A DNA stretch of 64,000 nucleotides, taken from positions 740,501 through 804,500 of the forward strand of contig NZ_CP073581.1 in the NCBI RefSeq assembly GCF_018200035.1, written 5' to 3'. The position numbers and the translations under genes were made by a program. The stretch is from Sulfitobacter albidus (GTDB taxonomy: Bacteria; Pseudomonadota; Alphaproteobacteria; Rhodobacterales; Rhodobacteraceae). The notes below the pieces were generated by a model. The model did not search any database, was not told the DNA's origin, and was given only the letters and a program-made list of their open reading frames with translations. Within the stretch, counting starts at the first letter, position 1. Each line of letters begins with the position of its first letter. Below, one piece after another: positions 34,238 to 42,676 of this stretch.

Positions 34238-35607
34238 TCAGCAGTTGGGCACGTTCACGGCCAGCCCGCCCAGCGAGGTTTCCTTGTACTTTTCGCTCAT
34301 ATCCGCTCCGGTCTGGCGCATCGTCTCGATACAGGCATCGAGCGGTACCAGATGGGTGCCGTCGCCGCGCAGCGCGAGTGACGCCGCCGATACCGCCTTG
34401 ATCGCGCCCAGCCCGTTGCGTTCGATGCAGGGCACCTGCACCAGCCCCTTGACCGGATCGCAGGTCATGCCGAGGTGATGCTCAAGGGCGATCTCGGCGG
34501 CGTTCTCGACCTGCTCTGGCGTGCCGCCCATAACGGCGCACAGCCCGGCGGCGGACATGGCGGCAGCCGATCCAACCTCCGCCTGGCAGCCCGCTTCGGC
34601 GCCCGAGATCGAGGCGTTGAACTTCACCAGCCCACCGATTGCGGCAGCGGTCAGCAGGAAATCCTCGACGTGGCTTTCCGACGCGCCGGGCACGTGATCG
34701 AGGTAATAGCGGAGTGTGGCGGGCATCACGCCGGCCGCGCCGTTCGTGGGCGCGGTGACCACCTGGCCGCCCGCCGCATTTTCCTCGTTGACGGCCATGG
34801 CATAGACGCTCATCCAGTCGTTGATCGTGTGCGGCGCCTGCTGGTTCAGCCCACGCTCGGCAATCAGCGCGTCGTGGATCCCCTTGGCGCGGCGTTTGAC
34901 CGACAGACCGCCGGGCAGGATGCCGTCGGTCTCAAGGCCCCGCTGGATGCAGTCGTTCATCACCTGCCACAGGCGTTTGCTGCCGCGGGCAAGGTTCTCG
35001 GCCCCGCCGCGCGCCTCTTCGTTGGCGCGTTTCATGCCCGCGATATCCTTGCCCGAGCTGCGCGCCATCTCAAGCATCTCGGCGGCGGTCTTGAAGGGGT
35101 AGGGCACCGGATCGCCCTCGTCGGTGTCCTTGCCGGCGGCCAATTCGGCCTCGGTCATCACAAAACCGCCGCCGATGGAGTAATAGGTCTCGCGCAGGGT
35201 CACGTCGCCCTGCGCGTCGGTGGCCATCAGCATCATGCCGTTGGCGTGGCCGCGCAGGGGCGTGTCATAGTCAAAGATCAGATCGGCCTTTGGGTCGAAC
35301 CTGAGCGAAGCACCGTCGAGCGCGATCGTACGGGTCGCCGCGATCTGCGCGAGGGTCTCTTCGGCCTTGTCGGCATCATAGTCCTCCGGGTGAAGCCCGC
35401 GAGGCCAAGGATCGTGGCACGGTCGGTGGCGTGACCCACACCGGTAAAGGCAAGGCTGCCGTGCAGCGAGGCGCGCAGCCCCGCAAACTGGAACGGCGAG
35501 GCGCGCATCAGATCAAGAAACCGCGCGGCGGCCACCATCGGCCCCATGGTGTGCGAGGAGGAGGGGCCGATTCCGACCTTGAACATCTCGAAAACGGACA
35601 AAAACAT
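34238..35607 (-). CDS. sdaA: L-serine ammonia-lyase (frameshifted)
   Basis: The span codes for about 456 residues of an iron-sulfur L-serine dehydratase that yields pyruvate and ammonia. ATG 35607 overlaps the GST stop and gives [34 protein letters not shown], the family N-terminus. The alpha-type domain holds [41 protein letters not shown] and [19 protein letters not shown] with the cluster cysteines. One missing base in a C run (35388-35390, + strand) breaks the frame after ATILGLAGF; adding it restores [12 protein letters not shown]. Probably a read error. Confidence 0.85.
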
Positions 35608-36302
35608 CAGATCGCACTCCCTTCGGGTGGATTGGGGTAGTCGGGTGCGGTGAAAGGGGTGTCGTTCATCCCTTCGGCACGGATCAGCGCGGCGCAGGCA
35701 GGCAAGGCCTCGATCCGCGCGCACATCGCGGTGAGATGCGCGAACGCGCGCAGATCAAACCAGCTGCGATCGGTATCGCCGGGATAGATCGCGCACCAGC
35801 GCAGGCACGCCGCCACGTAGAAATCCAGCGCGCCGGTGCCGTGCCCAAACCATGCGGCGTCTGCGGCGATATCCTCAAGGGCGGCGAACGCCGTCAGGAT
35901 CGGCGCACGCAGGCCTGCGCGCAGGCGCGCCTGATCGGCGGGGGCCGGACCGATGTATTTGTCCGGATAAAATGTCATGCGCAGCGCCGGGTGCAGGGTG
36001 TTGGACACGTAGAACAGCCATTTGAGGTACGCGCCGCGCTGCGGATCGCCGGGCACGGGCGCCAGCCCCGGATGCCGCTCTGACAGCCACAAAAGGATCG
36101 CCCCGGTTTCAAACAGCGCACCCTCGGGCGTCTCGAGCGCGGGGATCAGCCCGTGCGGGTTGAGCGCACGGAAGGCCGCGCTGCGCTGGGCGCCCCGCGC
36201 ACGGTCGACCAACTGCGTGGTATAGGATGCGCCCACGTGCTCCAGCGCAAGCCGCACGATAAGCGACGCATTGTCGGGGGCGTAGTGCAGCACGTAGGAC
36301 AT
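35607..36302 (-). CDS. glutathione S-transferase family protein
   Basis: A 231-residue protein with a thioredoxin-like N-terminal domain (residues 1-80; LHYAPDNASLIVRLALEHVGASYTTQLVDR, then NPHGLIPALETPEGALFETGAILLWLSE, which holds the cis-Pro and the glutathione-binding ETG) and a helical C-terminal domain. ATG 36302 is chosen so that the first strand is at the N-terminus. The gene is directly upstream of sdaA and overlaps it by three bases. The substrate is unknown. Confidence 0.86.
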   Translation of the reverse strand: MSYVLHYAPDNASLIVRLALEHVGASYTTQLVDRARGAQRSAAFRALNPHGLIPALETPEGALFETGAILLWLSERHPGLAPVPGDPQRGAYLKWLFYVSNTLHPALRMTFYPDKYIGPAPADQARLRAGLRAPILTAFAALEDIAADAAWFGHGTGALDFYVAACLRWCAIYPGDTDRSWFDLRAFAHLTAMCARIEALPACAALIRAEGMNDTPFTAPDYPNPPEGSAI

Positions 36303-36413
36303 GGAGGCGTTGATAGGGCCTGAAAGGTCAGGCCGCCACGGCAAAACCGACGCTTTTCTACGGGATCGCGCACCTTAGCGTTTCATTAACCATGCGGTGA
36401 GAGGGTGATGGCG

Positions 36414-36980
36414 ATGAAATATGTGCTGTTCTCCCTGATGATGTGCGCGCTGCCGGTCGCCGCGCAGGACCGCGATTCGCTGATCGCCGTGCTGGAGACG
36501 CGGATACCGGGCGCCACGCTGAAGGATCTGCGCGCCGATCCAGACCGCTTCCTGACGGAGGCGGCGGGCGTTGTGCTGGGATTTGGCGGGCCTGCGGGGA
36601 TCGACGCCGACGGGATCGAGGCGGCCATCGCGGCCGAGCGCGCGCGCGTCCGTGCGCGCGAGTTGCGCCGGCTGCTTGAGGCGGATCTGAACGACGATCT
36701 GGCAGTCAGCACGGCAGAGATGGCGGTCGTCATCGGCGCGGCAAGTGCCACGATGCGCGGGCGACTGATGGGCTGGCATCTGGACGCCGACCGCGACGGC
36801 GACGGCACCGCCAGTTGGGCGGAGCTGCGCGCCTTCGGCCGGGCCCGTGCGCGGGCCGCATTGGGGGCCGAGGATGCACAGGCCCTGCGCCGCCTGATGA
36901 TCTTTGACACCGACGCCGATGGCCGTGTTACCGTGGCCGAGCTGCGCCGCGCCATCGCCCTGCTCAACCCACCGGGCTGA
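36414..36980 (+). CDS. exported EF-hand-like protein
   Basis: A 188-residue protein from ATG 36414, with GAGAGGG at the right distance; ATG 36408 and GTG 36405 are also in frame. A signal peptide covers residues 1-18 (MKYVLFSLMMCALPVAAQ). EF-hand loops are seen in DADRDGDGTASWAELRAF (the clearest, with Asp at positions 1, 3 and 5) and DTDADGRVTVAELRRA; a third, ADLNDDLAVSTAEM, is degenerate. It may bind calcium in the periplasm. The role is unknown. Confidence 0.78.
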   Translation: MKYVLFSLMMCALPVAAQDRDSLIAVLETRIPGATLKDLRADPDRFLTEAAGVVLGFGGPAGIDADGIEAAIAAERARVRARELRRLLEADLNDDLAVSTAEMAVVIGAASATMRGRLMGWHLDADRDGDGTASWAELRAFGRARARAALGAEDAQALRRLMIFDTDADGRVTVAELRRAIALLNPPG

Positions 36981-37071
36981 GCGGGCCGGGATAAAATGCG
37001 CGCCCCCTCTCGCCCCGCGCGGGCAAAGCCCCTATACCAATTTGCAGACCCACCGAAACGGAGCTGCCGCC

Positions 37072-37854
37072 ATGGCCGGAGAACTCTCACCCATCGACAA
37101 GGCCAAATTCGTCGCCGCCAAACGCGCCGCCGCCTTTGTGGAGGATGGGATGCGTGTGGGGCTGGGCACCGGATCAACCGCCGCGTGGCTTGTGCAATGC
37201 CTGGGCGAGCGGGTGCATGAGGAGGGTCTGCGCATCCGCGGCGTCCCCACATCGAGCCGCACCGCGCAGCTCGCGCGCGAAGTCGGGATCCAGGTGATCT
37301 CGCTTGACGAGGCGAAATGGCTGGATCTGACCATCGACGGCGCCGATGAATTCGACGGGGATCTCAACCTCATCAAGGGCGGCGGCGGCGCGCTGTTGCA
37401 GGAAAAGATCGTGGCGACCGCGTCGGACCGGATGATCGTGATCGCCGATGCCGCCAAGGAGGTCGAGACCCTTGGTGCCTTCCCCCTGCCGATCGAGGTG
37501 ATCCCCTTTGGCTGGCAAACCACGCAGGCGCTGGTCGAGGAGACGCTGATTTCGATGGATGTGCTGGGCCGATCGTCGACGCTGCGCATGAACGGTGACG
37601 TGCCCTTCATCACCGATGAGGGCAATCACATCCTTGATCTGCATCTCGGCCGCATCGGCAACGCGCGCCAGCTTGCGCTCGTGCTCAACCAGATGCCCGG
37701 CTGCGTCGAAAACGGCCTGTTCATCGACATCTGTGACACGGTTGTGATCGGCTTTGGGGATGGAAAGGTCGAGCTGCGCGACATAAATGAGGGGACCATC
37801 GCCACCGAGCGTGTGGATTTTGTCGAAAGCGACAATCTGTTTTCCGACCTGTGA
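37072..37854 (+). CDS. rpiA: ribose-5-phosphate isomerase A
   Basis: A 260-residue enzyme that interconverts ribose 5-phosphate and ribulose 5-phosphate in the pentose phosphate route. ATG 37072 gives MAGELSPIDKAKFVAAKRAAAFVEDGMRVGLGTGSTAAWLVQ, with the GLGTGSTA phosphate loop; DLTIDGADEFDGDLNLIKGGGGAL holds the catalytic Asp/Glu region and KGGGGAL the lysine. Full length. gor follows after 25 bases on the same strand. Confidence 0.96.
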   Translation: MAGELSPIDKAKFVAAKRAAAFVEDGMRVGLGTGSTAAWLVQCLGERVHEEGLRIRGVPTSSRTAQLAREVGIQVISLDEAKWLDLTIDGADEFDGDLNLIKGGGGALLQEKIVATASDRMIVIADAAKEVETLGAFPLPIEVIPFGWQTTQALVEETLISMDVLGRSSTLRMNGDVPFITDEGNHILDLHLGRIGNARQLALVLNQMPGCVENGLFIDICDTVVIGFGDGKVELRDINEGTIATERVDFVESDNLFSDL

Positions 37855-37879
37855 CCCGACTGCAAAGGACTCCCCCAAT

Positions 37880-39244
37880 ATGAGCGACTATGACTACGAC
37901 CTGTTTGTGATCGGGGGCGGATCCGGTGGGGTGCGCGCTGCACGTGTGGCCGCGGGCGAGTATGGCGCACGTGTCGGCCTGGCCGAAGAGGACCGCTATG
38001 GCGGCACCTGCGTCATCCGTGGCTGTGTGCCCAAGAAGCTGATGGTCTTTGCGTCGAGCTACCGCGACAGCTTTCAGGACGCCCGTGACTACGGCTGGGA
38101 CGTCAATGACGGCCCGTTCAACTGGCATAGCTTTTCCGAGAAAATGCGCGGGGAGCTGGACCGGCTCGAAGGTATTTACCGCAATCTGCTGGACGGCTCG
38201 GGCGTCGACAAATTCGACGCGCGTGCGCGCGTGAAGGATGCGCACACGGTGTCCCTCTCCACCGGTGAGGAGAAAACGGCCAAGACGATCCTGATTGCGA
38301 CGGGGGGGCGACCCGTCCGCCCGCAGAACCTTGAAACGGCCCATCTGGGGATTGTTTCCGACGATATTTTCCACCTCGACACGCTGCCGCGCTCGATGTT
38401 GATCGTCGGCGGTGGCTATATCGCGTGTGAATTCGCCTGCATCCTGCACGGGTTGGGGGTGGATGTGTCGATGTATTACCGGGGCGGGCAAATCCTGAAC
38501 GGATTCGACGACGAGGCGCGCGGCCTTGTGGCCGAGCAGATGCGCGCACGCGGGATCGACATGCACTCCGGCGCCAGCGTGCTGGAAATGGAAGAACGCG
38601 ACGGCGGCATCTGGACCAAATCGACGTTCGGGCAGGAGCGGATCTACGACAAGGTCTTCTTTGCCACCGGGCGCCGGCCGAATACCGACGACATGGGGCT
38701 GGAAGAGGTCGGCGTGAAGCTCGCGCGCAATGGCGCGGTCGAGGTCGATGAATTCAGCCAGACTGCCGTGCCCTCGATCTACGCGATCGGCGACGCGACG
38801 GACCGGCTCAACCTCACGCCGGTGGCAATCCGCGAGGGGATGGCGTTTGTGAAAACCGTGTTCGGTGACGAGAAAACGCCGGTCGATCACGATCTGGTCG
38901 CCTCTGCCGTTTTCACCCAACCCGAGATGGGGACCGTGGGGATGACCGAGGAAGAGGCCGAGGCGCAAGAGCCCATCGAGGTCTACGCCACATCGTTCAA
39001 GCCGATGCAGACCGCGTTCGCGGGCCGTGACGACCGGGTGATGATGAAGCTGATCGTGAGCGTCGAGACGCGGCGCGTGCTTGGCTGTCATATCGTCGCA
39101 CCGCAGGCGGGCGAGATGATCCAGCTGGCGGGCATCGCTGTGAAAATGGGCGCAACCAAAGAGCAATTCGATGCAACCTGCGCCGTTCACCCCACCATGT
39201 CGGAAGAATTGGTGACAATGCGCACCCCGGTGCGCACATCTTGA
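37880..39244 (+). CDS. gor: glutathione-disulfide reductase
   Basis: A 454-residue flavoprotein that reduces glutathione disulfide with NADPH. ATG 37880 gives YDLFVIGGGSGGVRAARVAA (FAD site). The redox pair is Cys44 and Cys49 in GGTCVIRGCVPKKLM. ILIATGGRPVRP, LIVGGGYIACEFACILHGLG (nucleotide site) and IYAIGDATDRLNLTPVA follow, and the C-terminal HPTMSEELVTM has the active-site His and Glu. It lies between rpiA and hflK, an order common in Rhodobacterales. Confidence 0.95.
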   Translation: MSDYDYDLFVIGGGSGGVRAARVAAGEYGARVGLAEEDRYGGTCVIRGCVPKKLMVFASSYRDSFQDARDYGWDVNDGPFNWHSFSEKMRGELDRLEGIYRNLLDGSGVDKFDARARVKDAHTVSLSTGEEKTAKTILIATGGRPVRPQNLETAHLGIVSDDIFHLDTLPRSMLIVGGGYIACEFACILHGLGVDVSMYYRGGQILNGFDDEARGLVAEQMRARGIDMHSGASVLEMEERDGGIWTKSTFGQERIYDKVFFATGRRPNTDDMGLEEVGVKLARNGAVEVDEFSQTAVPSIYAIGDATDRLNLTPVAIREGMAFVKTVFGDEKTPVDHDLVASAVFTQPEMGTVGMTEEEAEAQEPIEVYATSFKPMQTAFAGRDDRVMMKLIVSVETRRVLGCHIVAPQAGEMIQLAGIAVKMGATKEQFDATCAVHPTMSEELVTMRTPVRTS

Positions 39245-39327
39245 TTTCGCCCGGTGAGCGCACAGGTTAAGAGCACAGACAGACGGGCGCCCGCAGGGGC
39301 GGGTACTGAATAAGGGAAGAGAGATTT

Positions 39328-40533
39328 ATGGCTGGCAATACGGGCGGTCCTTGGGGCGGCGGCGGCAATTCTGGCGGCGGGAACAACGGCGGCGGCAACA
39401 ACGGCGGCGGCGGGGGCAACCGGCCTCCGAATGGCGGCGGCGACAAACCCCCGATCCCCGAGATCGACGAACTGGTGAAAAAGGGTCAGGAGCAGCTGCG
39501 CGTGTTGATGGGCGGCGGTGGTCGTTCAAACGGGACCGGCGGCGCCGGTGGTGGCGGCGGCGGCCCCGCGCTGACCCGCGGCACAGTTGGGATTGGCGTG
39601 CTGGTCGCTGCGGCGGCGTGGCTTTTTGCGTCCACCTACACGGTGCGTCCCGAACAGCAATCGATCGAGCTTTTCTTGGGTGAGTTTTCCGGCATCGGCA
39701 CCGAGGGTCTGAACTTTGCCCCCTGGCCGCTGGTCACCGCCGAAGTGTTCGACGTCACGACCAACCGCACCGAAACGCTGGGCGTCAGCCGCGGCGGGCA
39801 GGGCAACGATGGTCTGATGCTGACCACGGACGAAAACATCGTCGACATCGATTTCCAGGTCGTCTGGAACATCAAGGATGCGCAGCAGTTCAAATTCTCG
39901 CTGCGCGATCCGGACAGCTCGGTGCGTGCGATTTCCGAATCCGCGATGCGCGAAGTCATCGCGCAGTCCGAGCTTGCACCGATCCTGAACCGGGATCGTG
40001 GTCTGGTGGAACAGCAGGTCGAAGAGTTGATCCAGACGACGCTTGATAACCGCGAAACCGGCATCAACGTGCTGCGTGTAAACGTGAACAAGGTCGACCC
40101 GCCGGAGCGGACGGTCTCCGTCACCGATGCGGAAGGCAACACGCAGCAGGTATCGGTTGTCGACGCCTTCCGCGATGTTCAGGCCGCCGAGCAGGAGCGT
40201 GACCGTCTTGAGCGTCAGGCCGACGCCTACGCCAACCAGCGCACGGCCGAGGCGCGCGGTGAATCCGCGCAGCTGCTTGAGGCCGCCGAGGGCTACCGCG
40301 CCCGCGAGGTCAACGGCGCCATCGGTGAAGCGAGCCGGTTCGAGGCCGTTCTGACCGAATATGCCGCCGCCCCCGAGGTCACGCGCAAGCGTCTGTACCT
40401 GGAGACGATGGAAAAGGTCTTTGGCGACGTCGACAAGATCATTCTTGAGAACAGCGGCGGGCAGGGCAGTGGCCAGGGCGTCGTGCCCTATCTTCCCCTC
40501 AACGAGCTGCGTCGCAGCGGAGGTAACAACTGA
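39328..40533 (+). CDS. hflK: FtsH protease modulator HflK
   Basis: A 401-residue SPFH-domain membrane protein. The N-terminal 75 residues are Gly- and Asn-rich (NSGGGNNGGGNNGGGGGNRPP), then one membrane segment (about 85-105) and the band-7 domain with VNKVDPPERTVSVTDAEGNTQQVSVVDAFRDVQAAEQERDRL, followed by a coiled coil. It forms a cage with HflC around the FtsH protease in the periplasm. Its TGA overlaps the hflC ATG (TGATG). Confidence 0.95.
   Translation: MAGNTGGPWGGGGNSGGGNNGGGNNGGGGGNRPPNGGGDKPPIPEIDELVKKGQEQLRVLMGGGGRSNGTGGAGGGGGGPALTRGTVGIGVLVAAAAWLFASTYTVRPEQQSIELFLGEFSGIGTEGLNFAPWPLVTAEVFDVTTNRTETLGVSRGGQGNDGLMLTTDENIVDIDFQVVWNIKDAQQFKFSLRDPDSSVRAISESAMREVIAQSELAPILNRDRGLVEQQVEELIQTTLDNRETGINVLRVNVNKVDPPERTVSVTDAEGNTQQVSVVDAFRDVQAAEQERDRLERQADAYANQRTAEARGESAQLLEAAEGYRAREVNGAIGEASRFEAVLTEYAAAPEVTRKRLYLETMEKVFGDVDKIILENSGGQGSGQGVVPYLPLNELRRSGGNN
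39352..39440 (+). repeat. low-complexity GGCGGC/AAC repeat in hflK
   Basis: A run of GGC, GGT and AAC codons in the first part of hflK codes for a Gly/Asn-rich tail. It is imperfect and in frame; length changes in multiples of three would be harmless. Confidence 0.6.
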
Positions 40534-41429
40534 TGAAAAAGACGAGTTTCCTGATCCCGATCATCGTGATTGCCGTTGCCGCCGTGCTGTCGTCGATCTT
40601 TGTCGTGGACGAACGTGAGAAGGCGCTGGTGCTGCGCTTTGGCCAGATCAAACAGGTGGCCGAGGAGCCCGGTCTGGGCTTCAAGGTGCCATTGATCGAT
40701 GAGGTCGTGCGCTTTGAAGACCGGATCCTGTCGCTTGAGACGGAGTTGATCGAGGTTACGCCCGCCGACGACCGTCGCTTGGAAATCGACGCCTTCGTGC
40801 TCTACCGCATTTCGGATGTGGTGCAGTTCCGTCAGGCGGTCGGCGCCGGTGGCTTGACCCGCGCGCAGAACGATCTGAGCGGTATTCTTGAGGCACAGAT
40901 CCGTGCCGTGCTGGGTTCGCAGGGTGTGACCTCCAACACGATCCTGTCGCCGGAGCGTTCCGCACTGATGGACCAGATCCGCGAGCAATCCGACAGCCGC
41001 GCCGAGGCACTGGGCCTGTCGGTCGTGGATGTGCGCCTGCGTCAGACCAACCTGCCCGAGCAGAACTTTGACGCCACGCTGGAGCGGATGATCGCCGAAC
41101 GGGACCGTGAAGCGACGGATGAACGCGCCCGTGGTCGTGAGGCCGCGTCGCGTGTGCGCGCCCTTGCGGATCGTACCTACGAAGAGATCATCTCGGAGGC
41201 GCGCCGCGACGCGCGCATCATCGAGGGTGAAGCCGACGCGGAGCGCAACCGCATCTTTGCGGAAGCCTACTCCAAGGATCCGGAATTCTTTGAGTTCTAC
41301 CGCTCGCTGGCCGCGTATGAAGAATCGCTGCGCGGCAACAATTCGACGATGGTGATCTCGCCGGATAGTGAATTCTTCAACTATCTGCGCTCCGATCAGG
41401 GGGCTGATTCAATCGCCGCCGGCAATTGA
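40533..41429 (+). CDS. hflC: FtsH protease modulator HflC
   Basis: A 298-residue partner of HflK. One N-terminal membrane helix (residues 5-22, ILIPIIVIAVAAVLSSIF region) precedes the SPFH domain (ERALVLRFGQI-like EKALVLRFGQIKQVAEEPGLGFKVPLIDEVVRFEDRIL) and a coiled coil with many Arg and Glu (EQSDSRAEALGLSVVDVRLRQTNLPEQNFDATLERMIAERDREA). Full length. The transcript ends at a strong terminator 20 bases later. In many relatives degP follows; here three other genes intervene. Confidence 0.95.
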   Translation: MKKTSFLIPIIVIAVAAVLSSIFVVDEREKALVLRFGQIKQVAEEPGLGFKVPLIDEVVRFEDRILSLETELIEVTPADDRRLEIDAFVLYRISDVVQFRQAVGAGGLTRAQNDLSGILEAQIRAVLGSQGVTSNTILSPERSALMDQIREQSDSRAEALGLSVVDVRLRQTNLPEQNFDATLERMIAERDREATDERARGREAASRVRALADRTYEEIISEARRDARIIEGEADAERNRIFAEAYSKDPEFFEFYRSLAAYEESLRGNNSTMVISPDSEFFNYLRSDQGADSIAAGN

Positions 41430-41451
41430 TTTGACCCTCAGCCACGCAGAA

Positions 41452-41479
41452 GGCCGCTCCTGACCGGAGCGGCCTTTTT
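41452..41479 (+). terminator. rho-independent terminator after hflC
   Basis: GGCCGCTCC and GGAGCGGCC pair perfectly over 9 bases around TGACC and are followed by TTTTTC. The T run reaches into the last codon of the convergent regulator gene. Confidence 0.9.
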
Positions 41480-42165
41480 CATGTGCCCTCCCCCAGCTGC
41501 GCCTCATAGGCGACAAGGTCGCGGGTGGGATCGTCGGCAAACCGCGCGTCGCTGATGACCAGCCCGGTGATGCGGTCCAGCCGAAAATGCCGAAACGCGC
41601 CGCGCGTCTCGCACCAGCCCGCCAGCAGCCAGACAGGGCTGAAGAACACCAGCGCCAAGGGGCGCACCTGCCGCGTGCTGGCGCGGTCTTGGGTGTCGCG
41701 ATAGTCAAACGTCAGATACCGCCGCGCGCGGATCGCTTCGCGCAGATCGGAAAACGGCACGTCCCACGGCAACGGCGCCTGCCGTGGCCCCGCGTAGGTC
41801 GTGAGCTGTTGCAGATCGCCCTGCATCCGTGCGGGTAGGGCGGCTTCGATCTTGTGCAGCGCGCTTTCGGCCTTGGCGGCAAAGGCATCGTCGGTCCATT
41901 GCCGCACGATGCTGATCCCCAGCGCCAGCGCCTCGGCCTCTTCGCTGTCGAAGGTGACGGGCGGCAGGTAGTACGCCTTGTCGATGACATAGCCGACGCC
42001 CGCCTCCCCGGTGATCGGCGCGCCCGTGGCCACCAGCGCGTCGATGTCGCGGTAGACGGTGCGCGTGCAGATGCCGAACGCCGCCCCGATCTGCGCGGCG
42101 GTGACGGCGCGGCGCCTGCTGCGCAGGAATTGCGCGATCCCGATCAACCTGTCCGCCCGCCGCAT
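41479..42165 (-). CDS. YafY-family (HTH-WYL) transcriptional regulator
   Basis: A 228-residue regulator. ATG 42165 gives MRRADRLIGIAQFLRSRRRAVTAAQIGAAFGICTRTVYRDIDALVATGAPI, a DeoR-like winged helix, followed by a WYL domain (residues 135-220) with YLTFDYRDTQDRASTRQVRPLALVFFSPVWLLAGWCETRGAFRHFRLDRI, a predicted ligand or nucleotide sensor. It is divergent from the RidA gene, with a perfect 9-bp palindrome (TGACA-N6-TGTCA core) between them that is the likely operator. Confidence 0.87.
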   Translation of the reverse strand: MRRADRLIGIAQFLRSRRRAVTAAQIGAAFGICTRTVYRDIDALVATGAPITGEAGVGYVIDKAYYLPPVTFDSEEAEALALGISIVRQWTDDAFAAKAESALHKIEAALPARMQGDLQQLTTYAGPRQAPLPWDVPFSDLREAIRARRYLTFDYRDTQDRASTRQVRPLALVFFSPVWLLAGWCETRGAFRHFRLDRITGLVISDARFADDPTRDLVAYEAQLGEGT

Positions 42166-42201
42166 GGCCGCTGCTCCTGAAAAAATGTGCCCCGGAAATC
42201 T

Positions 42202-42225
42202 CTGCTGACACAATGCTGTCAGCAG
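42202..42225. promoter_or_regulatory. putative operator for the WYL regulator
   Basis: CTGCTGACA (42202-42210) and TGTCAGCAG (42217-42225) form a perfect 9-base inverted repeat with a 6-base spacer, in the gap between the divergent WYL regulator and RidA genes, 37 and 47 bases from the two start codons. Such TGACA/TGTCA dyads are common for HTH-WYL regulators. Confidence 0.66.
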
Positions 42226-42271
42226 GGTGTCTGTAGCAAGGTTTCATCAACGCAAGAGAGAAGGAATCATC

Positions 42272-42667
42272 ATGCAACGTATGCCCGTAAATCCTTGGGA
42301 TTGGTCCCAGAGCCTTGGCTATCATCAGGCAGAGATCGTCAGCGGCGCGCAGCGTCAGCTGACCGTGGCGGGCCAGACGTCGGTCGATGCGACTGGCGCA
42401 CCGCAGCACGCGGACGACATGCGCGCGCAGATCACGCTGGCGCTCGACAATCTTGAGGCCGTGCTGACCGGGGCGGGGATGACCCTTGCCGATGTGACCC
42501 GGCTGGGCGTCTATGCCACGGATGTCGACGCGGCCTTGCAGAACTTTGATCTGATGGGGATGCGCTTTGGCCCGCATGGGGTGAAGCCACCGATGACGCT
42601 GTTGGGCGTGACCCGGTTGGCACTGCCCGGTCTGATGTTCGAGATCGAGGCGGTCGCACAGCAGTAG
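42272..42667 (+). CDS. RidA family protein
   Basis: A 131-residue Rid-fold protein (DUF/endoribonuclease L-PSP superfamily) that may clear reactive enamine or imine products of PLP enzymes. ATG 42272 with AGAGAAGGA upstream gives MQRMPVNPWDWSQSLGYHQAEIVSGAQRQLTVAGQTSVDATGAPQHADDMRAQITLAL; the later NLEAVLTGAGMTLADVTRLGVYATDVD is the family block. The canonical RidA Arg at the active site is not obvious, so it may be a Rid subgroup member with another role. A class III aminotransferase converges on it. Confidence 0.85.
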   Translation: MQRMPVNPWDWSQSLGYHQAEIVSGAQRQLTVAGQTSVDATGAPQHADDMRAQITLALDNLEAVLTGAGMTLADVTRLGVYATDVDAALQNFDLMGMRFGPHGVKPPMTLLGVTRLALPGLMFEIEAVAQQ

Positions 42668-42676
42668 CTGCGCGCC

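Noticed and set aside
39352..39440. Short repeat array or CRISPR-like pattern
   Set aside because: It is an in-frame Gly/Asn codon run inside hflK with no spacers.
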